Assembly (NCBI GenBank): GCA_015059245.1
Contig: SVAU01000006.1
Location: forward strand, 1-64,000
Reading direction: 5' to 3'
DNA from: Bacillota bacterium
GTDB lineage: Bacteria > Bacillota_I > Bacilli_A > RF39 > UBA660
DNA length: 64,000 nt
Positions 8,046 through 16,790 of the stretch are shown in pieces. The position numbers and the translations under genes are program-made. Position 1 is the stretch's first letter; each line of letters starts with the position of its first letter. The notes under the pieces were generated by a model. That model was not told the DNA's origin. It saw only the letters and a list, made by a program, of their open reading frames with translations, and did not search any database.

Positions 8046-8054
8046 ATTATAACA
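8046..8054 (-). promoter_or_regulatory. Extended -10 promoter fused to the HtrA terminator
   Basis: TGTTATAAT on the minus strand begins directly after the T-run of the terminator at 8056-8078 and lies 16 bases before the next ATG, so the 5' leader is very short. Confidence 0.6.
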
Positions 8055-8055
8055 T

Positions 8056-8078
8056 AAAAAGAAGCATTAAGCTTCTTT
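8056..8078 (-). terminator. HtrA gene terminator
   Basis: AAGAAGC and GCTTCTT arms around TTAAT, followed by T5 on the minus strand. Confidence 0.85.
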
Positions 8079-9359
8079 GTTTTTAGTACCTAGTTTTATT
8101 ACTAGAGTTATTTCTTCTCCATCACGTTCTACTGTTATTTTTATCTTTTCACCAATATCATATTTATATAATTCGTGTTGGAAGTAAGCGATTGAGTTTA
8201 TTTCTGCATCATTTACTTTTTTTATTATATCGTCTTTTTTTAGTCCACCTTTGTCTGCTGGGCTATCTGCTTCTACTTTATTTACGTATACGTAGACTTC
8301 ATCACTATAATATGATGGTCTTGCTTCACCTATTTCTACTCCTAGATATGGACGTTCTACTTCTTTACCTTCCATTAATGTTTCTGCTACTTGAATAGCT
8401 GTTTCTATTGGAATAGCAAAGCCCATTCCTTCGATAGATGAAGCTGCTAATTTCATATTAGTAATACCTATTACTTGACCGTTTGAATTACATAATGGAC
8501 CACCTGAGTTACCACTATTAATTGCTGTATCTGTTTGTAATACTTTCATTACATTAGATGATGTTTCTACTACTCTATCTTTACCTGATATGATACCTCT
8601 TGTTACTGTCCATGCGTATGTAGATGAATCTAGAGGTGCTCCTACTGCGAATGAAGTATCTCCTACTTTAAGTTCTTCGCTACTACCTATTTCTGCAATA
8701 GATATTATATGTTCTTTATCTATTCCTAGTACTGCTACATCTGAATACTTGTCTGAACCTAGTACTTCTACTTTTTCTGTTTTATTGTTTGTAAATACTA
8801 CTTTTACTTCATCGGCACCTTCTATAACGTGATGATTAGTTAATATATATGCTTTATCATCTTTTGTTTTGTATACAAATCCTGTACCTGTTGAATATAG
8901 TTTGTTTTTAGAATAACTTTCTACTACAACTACTGAATCATATACTTTATCTACAGCTTCTGATATACCTTTATCAGTTATTGTTACTTCTCTTTTAGTT
9001 GTTTCTATTACTAAGTTTTTTAAATAGTATTCATAGAAGAAACCAAATGCTGTTAAACATAGGATGAATGTTATTACACAAGATATAATTGGTCTTAAGA
9101 ATCTACCTCTTTTGGCTTTTTTTAGTTCTCTTTCTTTTATAATTAATTCATCTTCTAGTTGTTCTTCTTTAGTTAATGTAGGTTCTAAGATTTCTTTTGT
9201 TTCTATTATTTCTTCAATTACTGGTTCGACTACCTTTTTTTTGCGTCCTCTTTTTTTAGATTGTTCTATTTCGGGAATTTGTGTCCCACAGTCATAACAA
9301 AACTTATATTTTTCTTCTAGTTCTTGTCCACAATTTGGACATATTTTTTTATTGTTCAT
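8067..9359 (-). CDS. HtrA/DegP-type serine protease with N-terminal zinc ribbon
   Basis: 430 aa. Order of parts: zinc ribbon (residues 7-25, CPNCGQ and CYDCG), acidic/basic linker, one transmembrane helix near residues 90-112, trypsin-like domain with His in LTNHHVIEGADE, Asp in KYSDVAVLG and Ser in NSGNSGGPL, then a C-terminal PDZ domain (about 330-425). The protease part faces outside and handles damaged or misfolded exported proteins. The zinc ribbon stays in the cytoplasm, an arrangement seen in some Firmicutes. Monocistronic, with its own terminator. Confidence 0.93.
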   Translation of the reverse strand: MNNKKICPNCGQELEEKYKFCYDCGTQIPEIEQSKKRGRKKKVVEPVIEEIIETKEILEPTLTKEEQLEDELIIKERELKKAKRGRFLRPIISCVITFILCLTAFGFFYEYYLKNLVIETTKREVTITDKGISEAVDKVYDSVVVVESYSKNKLYSTGTGFVYKTKDDKAYILTNHHVIEGADEVKVVFTNNKTEKVEVLGSDKYSDVAVLGIDKEHIISIAEIGSSEELKVGDTSFAVGAPLDSSTYAWTVTRGIISGKDRVVETSSNVMKVLQTDTAINSGNSGGPLCNSNGQVIGITNMKLAASSIEGMGFAIPIETAIQVAETLMEGKEVERPYLGVEIGEARPSYYSDEVYVYVNKVEADSPADKGGLKKDDIIKKVNDAEINSIAYFQHELYKYDIGEKIKITVERDGEEITLVIKLGTKNKEA

Positions 9360-9428
9360 GTTTTTATCATTCCTTTACCTATTTAACTATAACCTTAAAT
9401 TGTTATGGTTTTGTGAAAAAATTAAAAA

Positions 9429-9451
9429 TTGGATGTAAAATTTACATCCAA
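9429..9451 (-). terminator. Rhomboid gene terminator
   Basis: A TGGATGTAAA/TTTACATCC stem overlaps the stop codon and is followed by five T on the minus strand. Confidence 0.75.
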
Positions 9452-9999
9452 TAGAATCCAAAGAGTACTCCACATATGGCACCGATTATATGTCCCATAT
9501 GAGATACATTATCTTTTACAAATATTCCTTCTATTATTTCATTAGCTATATAGAAGAAGAATATTAAGATAAGTGTTAGTGGTATTTTGCCGGCTTCTAA
9601 GTTAACCATAGAGCTTAGCATTATTAACATGAATACATTACCACTGGCTCCTAGAATAGCTTTTTTACTTATTATAGTATTTATTATACCTGTTACTCCT
9701 GCAGTTATAACCATCATTATAAGTAAATTGATTGTGCCATATTTTTCTTCTATCATAGGTCCTATTAATAACATAGTTAAGAAGTTTGAAGAAAAATGAT
9801 GCCATCCAGTATGTCCTAATGCGTGAGTAAAGAATCTAATATAGGTTAGTGGATTTAATGGAGATGATCTATATGATGAAAATAATACTTTATTAGTTTT
9901 TCCTCCAGTAAATGTATTTAATATTAGTGCTATTAATGATATAAAGAAATAACTTAATATTAATACTGAGTTGTAATGTATGTTACTAAATATATTCAT
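9442..9999 (-). CDS. Rhomboid family intramembrane serine protease
   Basis: 185 aa, about six membrane helices. The catalytic serine lies in LGASGNVF (near residue 119) and the histidine in SHMGHIIGA near the C-terminus; GWHHFSSNF matches the conserved HxxxN region of helix 2. Rhomboids cut single-pass membrane proteins inside the bilayer. The gene starts seven bases after the DHHW-type gene stop, with AAAGGATAG as ribosome site, so it belongs to that transcription unit. Confidence 0.9.
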   Translation of the reverse strand: MNIFSNIHYNSVLILSYFFISLIALILNTFTGGKTNKVLFSSYRSSPLNPLTYIRFFTHALGHTGWHHFSSNFLTMLLIGPMIEEKYGTINLLIMMVITAGVTGIINTIISKKAILGASGNVFMLIMLSSMVNLEAGKIPLTLILIFFFYIANEIIEGIFVKDNVSHMGHIIGAICGVLFGFYWM

Positions 10000-10005
10000 A
10001 ACTAT

Positions 10006-11070
10006 CTATCCTTTTATAGAACCACTATTATTTATCATAAATGTACTATACATAAATAATACATCTTGTTTTTTAAATTTAATGTGTTCTTTTATATAAT
10101 CGCTACTTATGTAACGATTATCTACTATAGTTATTTTACCATAATATTCTATTAATAGTGGGGATAAACTACTACCAAATGAATCTCTAAATATTATTAA
10201 TTCTTTTTTAGATTTAGAATTCTTATTAGTTATTTCGATTAATGAGCTAGCCCCATCTAGATATACTTCGTATGGATCTAGAGAGTTTAGTTTATTTAAG
10301 TTATACACTGTATTAAGTTTATTGTTTTCTAAGTATTTTACTTCACTATTTAAGATTGTATTGTTAGTTAGATATGTTATTGTTTCTGGTTTACGAGATA
10401 TTGCTGATTCTCCATAATATACACCATAGAATTTATTATATGTATTCTTTTTATAATCTATTTCTTTATATTTGAAGTTCATTACTGTACTCATTTGTTT
10501 TACTACCTTATCTAGATTTTCTTGTTTCCAGTGTGTATCTGTTTCGTAGTAATCATTTAATGACATTATGTTTCTAATATCTATTTGTGTCATATCTAAT
10601 TTATTTATTTCTTTATATAAGTAGTCATAATCTATTTGTAAGAAGTTTTTATCTTTTAGATAGTAATTTTTATCTGGTATTACCATGATATATGTTTTAT
10701 TATTTTTAGTTAGTAGTTTTTGTACTTTATTTGTTTTTGATATGAAACTAGATATTGATCCTTTATTAGTTGGATATTCTGATTTAAAGATATAGTTATC
10801 TTTTAAATATATGTCGTTATTATCTAATTTTTGTAATACATTATAATTGAATCTTGCTTTAATACTTCTAAATGTATCTCTTAGTGGGAAATGATCTAGT
10901 AGGTATTTATCTACTTTTTCACTATACTCACTTGTTAGAGTAAATTCAGGGAATGATGCAAGTTTTCTTCTTTCTGTATTACTTATTTCATTATCTGGTA
11001 ATAGTATGTGGGCTATACCAAAACCAAATATTACTATTAGAAATAATATAGTTGTTATTTTATCTTTCAT
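10006..11070 (-). CDS. DHHW/AlgX-like extracytoplasmic protein
   Basis: 354 aa. N-terminal membrane anchor (residues 5-22), then the family blocks NTERRKLASFPEF, DHFPLRDTFRSIK and YYETDTHWKQENL, where the DTHW element carries the Asp-x-His pair of SGNH-like AlgX/AlgJ/DHHW proteins. These act outside the membrane with an MBOAT partner to O-acetylate cell-surface polymers. The MBOAT gene is directly upstream, nine bases away. The polymer modified is not identifiable here. Confidence 0.85.
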   Translation of the reverse strand: MKDKITTILFLIVIFGFGIAHILLPDNEISNTERRKLASFPEFTLTSEYSEKVDKYLLDHFPLRDTFRSIKARFNYNVLQKLDNNDIYLKDNYIFKSEYPTNKGSISSFISKTNKVQKLLTKNNKTYIMVIPDKNYYLKDKNFLQIDYDYLYKEINKLDMTQIDIRNIMSLNDYYETDTHWKQENLDKVVKQMSTVMNFKYKEIDYKKNTYNKFYGVYYGESAISRKPETITYLTNNTILNSEVKYLENNKLNTVYNLNKLNSLDPYEVYLDGASSLIEITNKNSKSKKELIIFRDSFGSSLSPLLIEYYGKITIVDNRYISSDYIKEHIKFKKQDVLFMYSTFMINNSGSIKG

Positions 11071-11078
11071 ATTATCAC

Positions 11079-12467
11079 CTAGAATCTAAAGTATAGGAAA
11101 GGATTAAAAGATGCATCTATTAGAAATGCTGTACATAATAATAGAAGACTTATTAAATAGATTGGTTCTAAGATATCTATTACTACTTTTAATTTTGTTT
11201 CTTTTAATTTACCTATTATTATTTTAAATAATGGAGTTGCTCCTATTATAGATATTATTAGTAATACTAAATAACTTCTTAAGTAGTAGTTTGTTTCTAA
11301 AGAAGTAAATGGTATATCTGTAATAAAGAACATGTTTTTTAAACTAGTTAGTATTTCTGGTACTGATTCTACACTGAATATTAAGAAACTTATTATGATT
11401 ATGATACTTGTGTAGATATATTTTATTATTTTAGTTTTTTCTAGTAGTTTACCTAGTATGAGTTTTTCTATTACTAATAATGTACCAAAGTATAGGCCCC
11501 ATATTATGAAGTTCCAGTTAGCACCATGCCAGAAACCTGTTAGGAACCATACTATAAATAAGTTTCTTATCCATTTTAATTTAGATACTCTATTACCTCC
11601 TAATGGGATATATACGTAGTCTCTAAACCAACTTGATAATGAGATGTGCCATCTACGCCAGAAATCTGTTATAGATTTTGCTATTAATGGATAGTTAAAG
11701 TTTTCTAGGAAACGGAATCCTAACATTAAACCTAGTCCTATTGCCATATCACTATATCCAGAGAAATCAAAGTATATTTGTAATGTAAATAGTATTGGTT
11801 TTAACCATGAAGATAATATTGTTTCTTCTACTAGTAGTCCTGCAAATTCACCTAGTACATTAGCTAGTAATACTTTTTTAGAAAGACCTATTACAAAACG
11901 TTTTATACCTTCTGAGAATTTGTTAAAACTCGTTTCTCTTTTTGATATTTCTTTTTCTACATTAGCATATCTAACTATTGGTCCTGCTATTAATTGTGGG
12001 AATAGTGATACGTACATAGTAAAGTCTATTAAAGATTTAGATGGTTTATGTACTCCTTTATATACGTCTGCTATGTATGCTATTATTTGGAATGTAAAGA
12101 AGCTAATACCTATTGGCATTATTACTTGTAATAAAGATATATTTGAGTTAAATATATTGTTTATGTTAATAATAAAGAAGTCAGTATATTTAAAATATAG
12201 TAATTGACCTATATCATAAATAAGTACTAGTATTAGTAATACTTTTTTATATTTTTTAAATTTTTTATGTGTCATTAATTTACTAATATAGTAATTAATA
12301 ATACAACATAATATTAGTATTATTATGTATTTAGGTTCTCCTAAAAAGTAGAATAATAAACTAAATATAAGTAATGGTATATTACGATATTTAGCTGGTG
12401 TTATAAAGTATACCAATAATAATAATGGTATAAAGAAATATATAAATATAATGCTTGAAAATAACAT
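11079..12467 (-). CDS. MBOAT family O-acyltransferase (AlgI/DltB-like)
   Basis: 462 aa, roughly ten membrane helices. Signature blocks are FDFSGYSDMAIG, FWRRWHISLSSWFRDY, YIPLGG and the catalytic-histidine motif GFWHGANWNFIIWG. MBOAT proteins move acyl groups across the membrane to a surface polymer. Paired with the DHHW protein, it looks more like polymer O-acetylation (AlgI-AlgJ logic) than D-alanylation of teichoic acid, since no dltA, dltC or dltD is near. A lipoprotein gene lies just upstream. Confidence 0.92.
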   Translation of the reverse strand: MLFSSIIFIYFFIPLLLLVYFITPAKYRNIPLLIFSLLFYFLGEPKYIIILILCCIINYYISKLMTHKKFKKYKKVLLILVLIYDIGQLLYFKYTDFFIININNIFNSNISLLQVIMPIGISFFTFQIIAYIADVYKGVHKPSKSLIDFTMYVSLFPQLIAGPIVRYANVEKEISKRETSFNKFSEGIKRFVIGLSKKVLLANVLGEFAGLLVEETILSSWLKPILFTLQIYFDFSGYSDMAIGLGLMLGFRFLENFNYPLIAKSITDFWRRWHISLSSWFRDYVYIPLGGNRVSKLKWIRNLFIVWFLTGFWHGANWNFIIWGLYFGTLLVIEKLILGKLLEKTKIIKYIYTSIIIIISFLIFSVESVPEILTSLKNMFFITDIPFTSLETNYYLRSYLVLLIISIIGATPLFKIIIGKLKETKLKVVIDILEPIYLISLLLLCTAFLIDASFNPFLYFRF

Positions 12468-12483
12468 GTTATCACCTCAAAAT

Positions 12484-12511
12484 AAAAAGAAATCTTCTTA
12501 GAAGATTTCTA
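12484..12511 (-). terminator. Lipoprotein gene terminator
   Basis: Ten-bp perfect stem AGAAATCTTC/GAAGATTTCT around TTA, followed by TTTTT on the minus strand, between the lipoprotein and MBOAT genes. Confidence 0.8.
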
Positions 12512-13015
12512 TAGATTGTCGAACGCAGTTTCAATTTTTGTTCTTGTTGTTTCGTCTGCAACCATAATTAGTATTATTAAATCGCCTTTACTTTTTACTA
12601 TTACATCATCTTCAGGAACTTCAACACATCCCCATTTTCTTGGGTTTATATTGTTTTTTATTTCAGTTTTAGCTTTTTCAATGTCAGCTTTTTCTTCCAT
12701 TCTTACTAGAACTACTGAGTAAGCAATTGATGACATCATTGGTTCTGATGCTAAAACTTCTTTAGCTTGGATTTTATCTGATCCGATATAGTATTTTATT
12801 CTATCGGCATGTTCTTCATCTGTTGCACCTTCCATTTTTTCTAAGAAGTTAATTTTGTCTAACATTGGCATTTCATCTTCTTTGAAATCAGCATAAAGTT
12901 TTGTTAGTATTTCGTCTAGTGTTCCCTCTATATTCTTTTCTTTTGGTTCTCCACATCCTACAAGAAGTAATGTTGTAAAGAATAATGCGATTAGTAAGCT
13001 TATTTTTTTCATCAT
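12509..13015 (-). CDS. Lipoprotein, probably DUF4358 type
   Basis: 168 aa. Lipoprotein signal peptide with lipobox LLVGC, so the mature chain starts at Cys21. The mature part is alpha/beta with a helical block (KADIEKAKTEIKNNI) and a final strand KSKGDLIILIMV, as in DUF4358 proteins. Such proteins often sit beside MBOAT/DHHW genes, as here. Role unknown. An extended -10 is present at 13048-13056. Confidence 0.75.
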   Translation of the reverse strand: MMKKISLLIALFFTTLLLVGCGEPKEKNIEGTLDEILTKLYADFKEDEMPMLDKINFLEKMEGATDEEHADRIKYYIGSDKIQAKEVLASEPMMSSIAYSVVLVRMEEKADIEKAKTEIKNNINPRKWGCVEVPEDDVIVKSKGDLIILIMVADETTRTKIETAFDNL

Positions 13016-13047
13016 AAATTCCTTTCATAAATATTCTTACATGGATT

Positions 13048-13056
13048 ATTATAGCA
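13048..13056 (-). promoter_or_regulatory. Extended -10 promoter of the lipoprotein gene
   Basis: TGCTATAAT on the minus strand, about 33 bases before the ATG. Confidence 0.55.
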
Positions 13057-13086
13057 TATAAAAATATTTTGTATAGTAGTAAAAAA

Positions 13087-13593
13087 TTATGTTAGTTTTT
13101 GTATGTCTTCGAAGTAATAGATATTTTCTATTAAATTGTCTCCTGTTTTAGGGAATGGTCTTTCTTTTATTTTTGTTCCACCTATATGCTTATAGAATTC
13201 ATTAGATGGATTTTTAGATATACAACCTATTATCATGTTATTGTATCCAGCTTTTATTAGTTCTTTTGTTGCTTGTTGTACTAGTTGTTTACCATAGCCT
13301 TTTCTTTTATATTTAGATAGTATGTATAGAGCAAATATTTCTCCTGTATTTATATCTTCTTCGGATTTACCATATCTTATGAATCCTATTATATTGTTAT
13401 CTATTTCTAATACTAATGTGTCTTTAATAGATTCGTCGTATGTCATGTTGTTTAATTCTATACGTTGTTGTTCTGTATTAGATAAATTATCTAAGAATTG
13501 TTGGTTTACTATACCGGGGTATGTTTCTTGCCATACTGTAGTTATTAGTTTTTGATATTCTGGTATATCTTGTTTAGTTAAGTATCTTATCAT
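13087..13593 (-). CDS. GNAT family N-acetyltransferase
   Basis: 168 aa from ATG at 13593, which follows GAGGAG and overlaps the upstream stop as TAATATG. The acetyl-CoA loop is KYKRKGYGKQLVQQA (Q/RxxGxG/A type), preceded by the strand IFALYILSKY. Typical stand-alone GNAT; substrate unknown. Coupled to the ATPase gene upstream. Confidence 0.85.
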   Translation of the reverse strand: MIRYLTKQDIPEYQKLITTVWQETYPGIVNQQFLDNLSNTEQQRIELNNMTYDESIKDTLVLEIDNNIIGFIRYGKSEEDINTGEIFALYILSKYKRKGYGKQLVQQATKELIKAGYNNMIIGCISKNPSNEFYKHIGGTKIKERPFPKTGDNLIENIYYFEDIQKLT

Positions 13594-13594
13594 A

Positions 13595-14323
13595 TTAGTA
13601 CTCCTCGTCTTCATCAAATAGTCTTCTTTGCATTTCATATGGTTGTTCTAGGTACATTTTGTATGTACGATATATTTCTGTATCTTCATATTTTATTGGT
13701 TTAAAATTATTATTTAAATCTAGTATTTCTCCTTCTCTATAAGATATTAGTATAGGAGAATGGGTTGCTATTATAAATTGACAACCTTCTTTAGATAGTT
13801 CATTTATAAAATATAATAGAGTCATTTGTCTACTTGGAGATAGTGCTGCTTCTGGTTCGTCCAAGATATATAATCCGTTTTTGGTAAATCTATTTTGTAC
13901 TAGTTGAATGAATGATTCACCATGTGATATTTTATGTAAGTTTTTTTTACCATATCCACTTACTCCTAATCTTTCTATTTCAGATGCTACGTTGTAGAAA
14001 CTTTCTGCCCTTAAGAAGAATTTTGTTTCACATCTTCTTTGGAAGTGATCTATTTTGATGTAATTACTTAGTTCGTATTCCGTTTCCCTTGTTGTAAACA
14101 TAAAGTTACCTGTACCACCTTCAGCATTAAGTCCACAAGCTACTGCTAGTGCTTCGATGAATGTTGATTTACCTGTTCCATTTTCACCTACTATAAATGT
14201 TACATTTTTGGTTAGATGAAGTGTTTTAAATTTTTTTATTATATCGATGTTGAAAGGATATGTTTGGTTATTAGGAAATGAGTTTGTATCTATCTCTATT
14301 TTTTTTATGAATAAGTCTTGCAT
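13595..14323 (-). CDS. AAA family ATPase of the ABC/SMC-like type
   Basis: 242 aa. Walker A FIVGENGTGKSTF (near residue 45), a signature-like SHGES block, Walker B LYILDEPEAALS and the H-loop ATHSP are all present, giving a complete ABC-type ATPase core without membrane or long coiled-coil parts. Such single-domain ATPases are common and uncharacterised. Forms a two-gene unit with the GNAT. It has an extended -10 promoter at 14342-14350. Confidence 0.85.
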   Translation of the reverse strand: MQDLFIKKIEIDTNSFPNNQTYPFNIDIIKKFKTLHLTKNVTFIVGENGTGKSTFIEALAVACGLNAEGGTGNFMFTTRETEYELSNYIKIDHFQRRCETKFFLRAESFYNVASEIERLGVSGYGKKNLHKISHGESFIQLVQNRFTKNGLYILDEPEAALSPSRQMTLLYFINELSKEGCQFIIATHSPILISYREGEILDLNNNFKPIKYEDTEIYRTYKMYLEQPYEMQRRLFDEDEEY

Positions 14324-14341
14324 ACCATCACCCTTAAGTTA

Positions 14342-14350
14342 ATTATAACA
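14342..14350 (-). promoter_or_regulatory. Extended -10 promoter fused to the gltD-like terminator
   Basis: TGTTATAAT on the minus strand, three bases after the T-run of the terminator at 14354-14378. Confidence 0.6.
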
Positions 14351-14353
14351 TAA

Positions 14354-14378
14354 GAAAAAGTTCCTATTTGGAACTTTT
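14354..14378 (-). terminator. gltD-like gene terminator
   Basis: AAAGTTCC and GGAACTTT arms around five bases, followed by a T-run on the minus strand. Confidence 0.85.
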
Positions 14379-15614
14379 GTTATTTAGATAGTCTATGATA
14401 CTATTTGCAGCATTTCGACCACTACGAGCTGCGAATGCTACAGTTGCTTCAGTACCAGATATGTCGCCACCAGCAAATATCTTTTTATTAGAAGTTTGAT
14501 TATTTTCGTTTACTTCTATTCTACCTTTTTTATCTAAGTTAATATTTAAGTTATTAGTTATTTGTTCTTCTGGATGTGATCCTACTGCCATAATTATGTA
14601 GTCTGTTTTTATATTAAAGTTTGAACCTTCTATATTGACTGGTGAAAGTCTAGTTTCTCCTTCAATAGCCACTAGTTCAGTTTTGATACATTCTAGTTCT
14701 TCTACTTTGTCATTTCCTTTTATAGAAAGAATATTAGTTTGAAGTAAGAATTCTATACCTTCTTGTTTTGCTTCTTCTATTTCTTTTGTTTCGGCTGGCA
14801 TTTCAGTTTCTGATCTACGATATACTACTGTTACTTTTTTTGCACCTAGTTTTTTTATTGTTCTTGCTACGTCCATGGCAACATTACCACCACCACTTAC
14901 TACTACTTCTTTACCTTCATAGTTAGGATGATTATTTTGTTCTAATAGTTCATTACCACCGTATACACCATTTAAGTCTTCCCCTAGTATATTCATTTTA
15001 CTAGATAGGTTTGCTCCTATACCAATAAATATTGCGTCGTAAGCACTCTCTAATTCACTTATTGTAATATCTTTACCTAGTTCAGTATTTAGTTTTACTT
15101 CTATACCTAGAGATATGATTTTATTTATTGCTTCATCTAGTATGCTTTTTGGTAAACGGAATTCTGGTATACCATGTCTTAGTAGACCTCCTAGATAGTT
15201 ATGTTTTTCATATATAGTTACTTGGTAACCTTGTTTTCTTAAGAAAGCTGCACATGTAAGTCCTGCTGGTCCACTACCGATGATAGCAATATGTTCTTTT
15301 TTAGTTTCTCCTGATACTGGGATTGACCAATTGTTTTTTATAGCTAGGTCTCCAAGTGTGCTTTCTAACTCTCCTATACTAACTGGATCTCCTTTAAATC
15401 CTCTTATGCATTTACCTTGGCATTGTTTAGTATGAGGACATATTCTACCACAAATACTTTGTAATACTGTTGTTTCACATAATAGTTCATATGCTTCTTT
15501 TAGTTTGTCTTCTTTTATTGAAGATATAAATCCTGCTATGTCATTATTTAGTGGACATCCTTTAGAACATAAAGGATTTTTACATCCTATACAATAATTT
15601 GCTAATTCTTTCAT
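14364..15614 (-). CDS. GltD-like NAD(P)-dependent FAD oxidoreductase
   Basis: 416 aa. The N-terminal Fe-S region has CIGCKNPLCSKGCPL and CGRICPHTKQCQGKC, followed by an FAD Rossmann site IIGSGPAGLTCA and an NAD(P) site VSGGGNVAMDVAR; the C-terminus has FAGGDISG. This is the architecture of the glutamate synthase small subunit and related electron-transfer subunits. No large subunit (gltB) or partner is adjacent and the gene is monocistronic, so its electron acceptor is unknown. Family certain, exact role not. Confidence 0.9.
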   Translation of the reverse strand: MKELANYCIGCKNPLCSKGCPLNNDIAGFISSIKEDKLKEAYELLCETTVLQSICGRICPHTKQCQGKCIRGFKGDPVSIGELESTLGDLAIKNNWSIPVSGETKKEHIAIIGSGPAGLTCAAFLRKQGYQVTIYEKHNYLGGLLRHGIPEFRLPKSILDEAINKIISLGIEVKLNTELGKDITISELESAYDAIFIGIGANLSSKMNILGEDLNGVYGGNELLEQNNHPNYEGKEVVVSGGGNVAMDVARTIKKLGAKKVTVVYRRSETEMPAETKEIEEAKQEGIEFLLQTNILSIKGNDKVEELECIKTELVAIEGETRLSPVNIEGSNFNIKTDYIIMAVGSHPEEQITNNLNINLDKKGRIEVNENNQTSNKKIFAGGDISGTEATVAFAARSGRNAANSIIDYLNNKSSK

Positions 15615-15687
15615 ATTATCTACCTCTATTACATTTTATCAAATATGTAGAGATATTTATTAAAATACTTATGAATTTAACATAATT

Positions 15688-16620
15688 TTACTTAGAGATG
15701 ATATTCATTATTAAATTAACCATAACTTCTTTTTCTTTTGGATTTGATTCTGCTATTAAAATTGTTAAAGATGCTAATGTGTTGTTGTCTATTATAGGTA
15801 TATTGTTTTGATATAGAATATTATAAAATTGTAAGAAATATATAAATAGTGTTGCTGCTATACGTTTGTTTCCGTCTATGAATACGTGGTTTTTAACTAC
15901 CATATATAAAAAGTTTGCAGCTTTTTCTTCGATAGTTTGGTAGATGTCTTCTCTATTCCATGTTTGATATATATTATTAATAATTGATTCTAATCCTTTA
16001 TCTCTTTCTAGAGCGAATATATTGCTTTGTTCATTGAATTTTAATGTGTTTATTATATTTATACATTCTTTATATGCTATTTTTTCTTCTGATTTAGTAC
16101 CTTCTACTTTTTTTAGTGTTCGATGATCATAATCATCTAGTAAATCTAATCCTTTTGTATAATTGCTTATTACTTTTATTACTTGTTTTAGATCTGTATC
16201 TTTGATGTTATCTATTGATCTAGTAACTATGTCTAGGATTTGTACTTTCTTTTCCAAATAATTTAATCTTTGTTCGTTTATTGCATAGCCTTTTAACATA
16301 TAGTCCTTTAATATTTTACTTGCCCATTTTCTAAATGCTATACCTTGTTTTGATTTTACTCTATAACCAACTGATATTATCACATCTAAATTATAGAATG
16401 TAACTGGTTTGTCCGATTTAGGAATGTGCATTTTTTGCACATTGCTATTTTCTTCTAATTCTTCTTTAAATATATTTTTTAGGTGTTTGGTGATAACACT
16501 CCTTTCTTTGTTGAACAATATTGAGATTTGTTCTTGTGTTAACCACACAGTTTCGTCTTTTAAATTTACTTCTAGTTTTACTTCTTGATTTTCAAATATA
16601 ATTATTTCGTTTTCTTTCAT
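15688..16620 (-). CDS. RhuM family protein fused to a Fic/Doc-like domain
   Basis: 310 aa. The N-terminal half (1-140) is RhuM-like: VWLTQEQISILF, an NVQKMHIPKSDKP segment and FYNLDVIISVGYRVKS. The C-terminal half has the Fic/Doc motif HVFIDGNKRIAA (near 242-253), with histidine, DGNxR and lysine present, so an active AMP- or phosphate-transfer centre is possible. Similar fusions occur in mobile and pathogenicity regions. No antitoxin is adjacent. The promoter holds a perfect inverted repeat that may be its own operator. Confidence 0.85.
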   Translation of the reverse strand: MKENEIIIFENQEVKLEVNLKDETVWLTQEQISILFNKERSVITKHLKNIFKEELEENSNVQKMHIPKSDKPVTFYNLDVIISVGYRVKSKQGIAFRKWASKILKDYMLKGYAINEQRLNYLEKKVQILDIVTRSIDNIKDTDLKQVIKVISNYTKGLDLLDDYDHRTLKKVEGTKSEEKIAYKECINIINTLKFNEQSNIFALERDKGLESIINNIYQTWNREDIYQTIEEKAANFLYMVVKNHVFIDGNKRIAATLFIYFLQFYNILYQNNIPIIDNNTLASLTILIAESNPKEKEVMVNLIMNIISK

Positions 16621-16691
16621 GTTTATTAATTCCTTTCTTTTTTATTAGTATTTTATTTTTATCTATTGAACACTCCCTTTCTTTTACCTCT

Positions 16692-16733
16692 ATACAATAC
16701 ATCAGTTTTATTTTCTGATGTAAAAATTATTTT
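16692..16733 (-). promoter_or_regulatory. Promoter with inverted-repeat operator upstream of the RhuM-Fic gene
   Basis: Perfect 8-bp arms TACATCAG (16698-16705) and CTGATGTA (16715-16722), nine bases apart. The repeat overlaps a TTTACA -35 and abuts a TATTGT -10 on the minus strand (spacing 19). The placement suits autorepression by the gene product or its partner. Confidence 0.5.
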
Positions 16734-16766
16734 GGCATACGTTTGTTTGTGTTACAATATAAAAAT

Positions 16767-16790
16767 AAAAGAAGTATTTCTACTTCTTTT
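16767..16790 (-). terminator. Terminator of the radical SAM operon
   Basis: AAAAGAAGTA and TACTTCTTTT arms with a four-base loop, at the end of the amidinotransferase gene. Confidence 0.85.

Noticed and set aside
11079..12467. MBOAT gene as dltB of a D-alanylation operon
   Set aside because: dltA, dltC and dltD are missing, and a DHHW/AlgX-like partner is adjacent instead.
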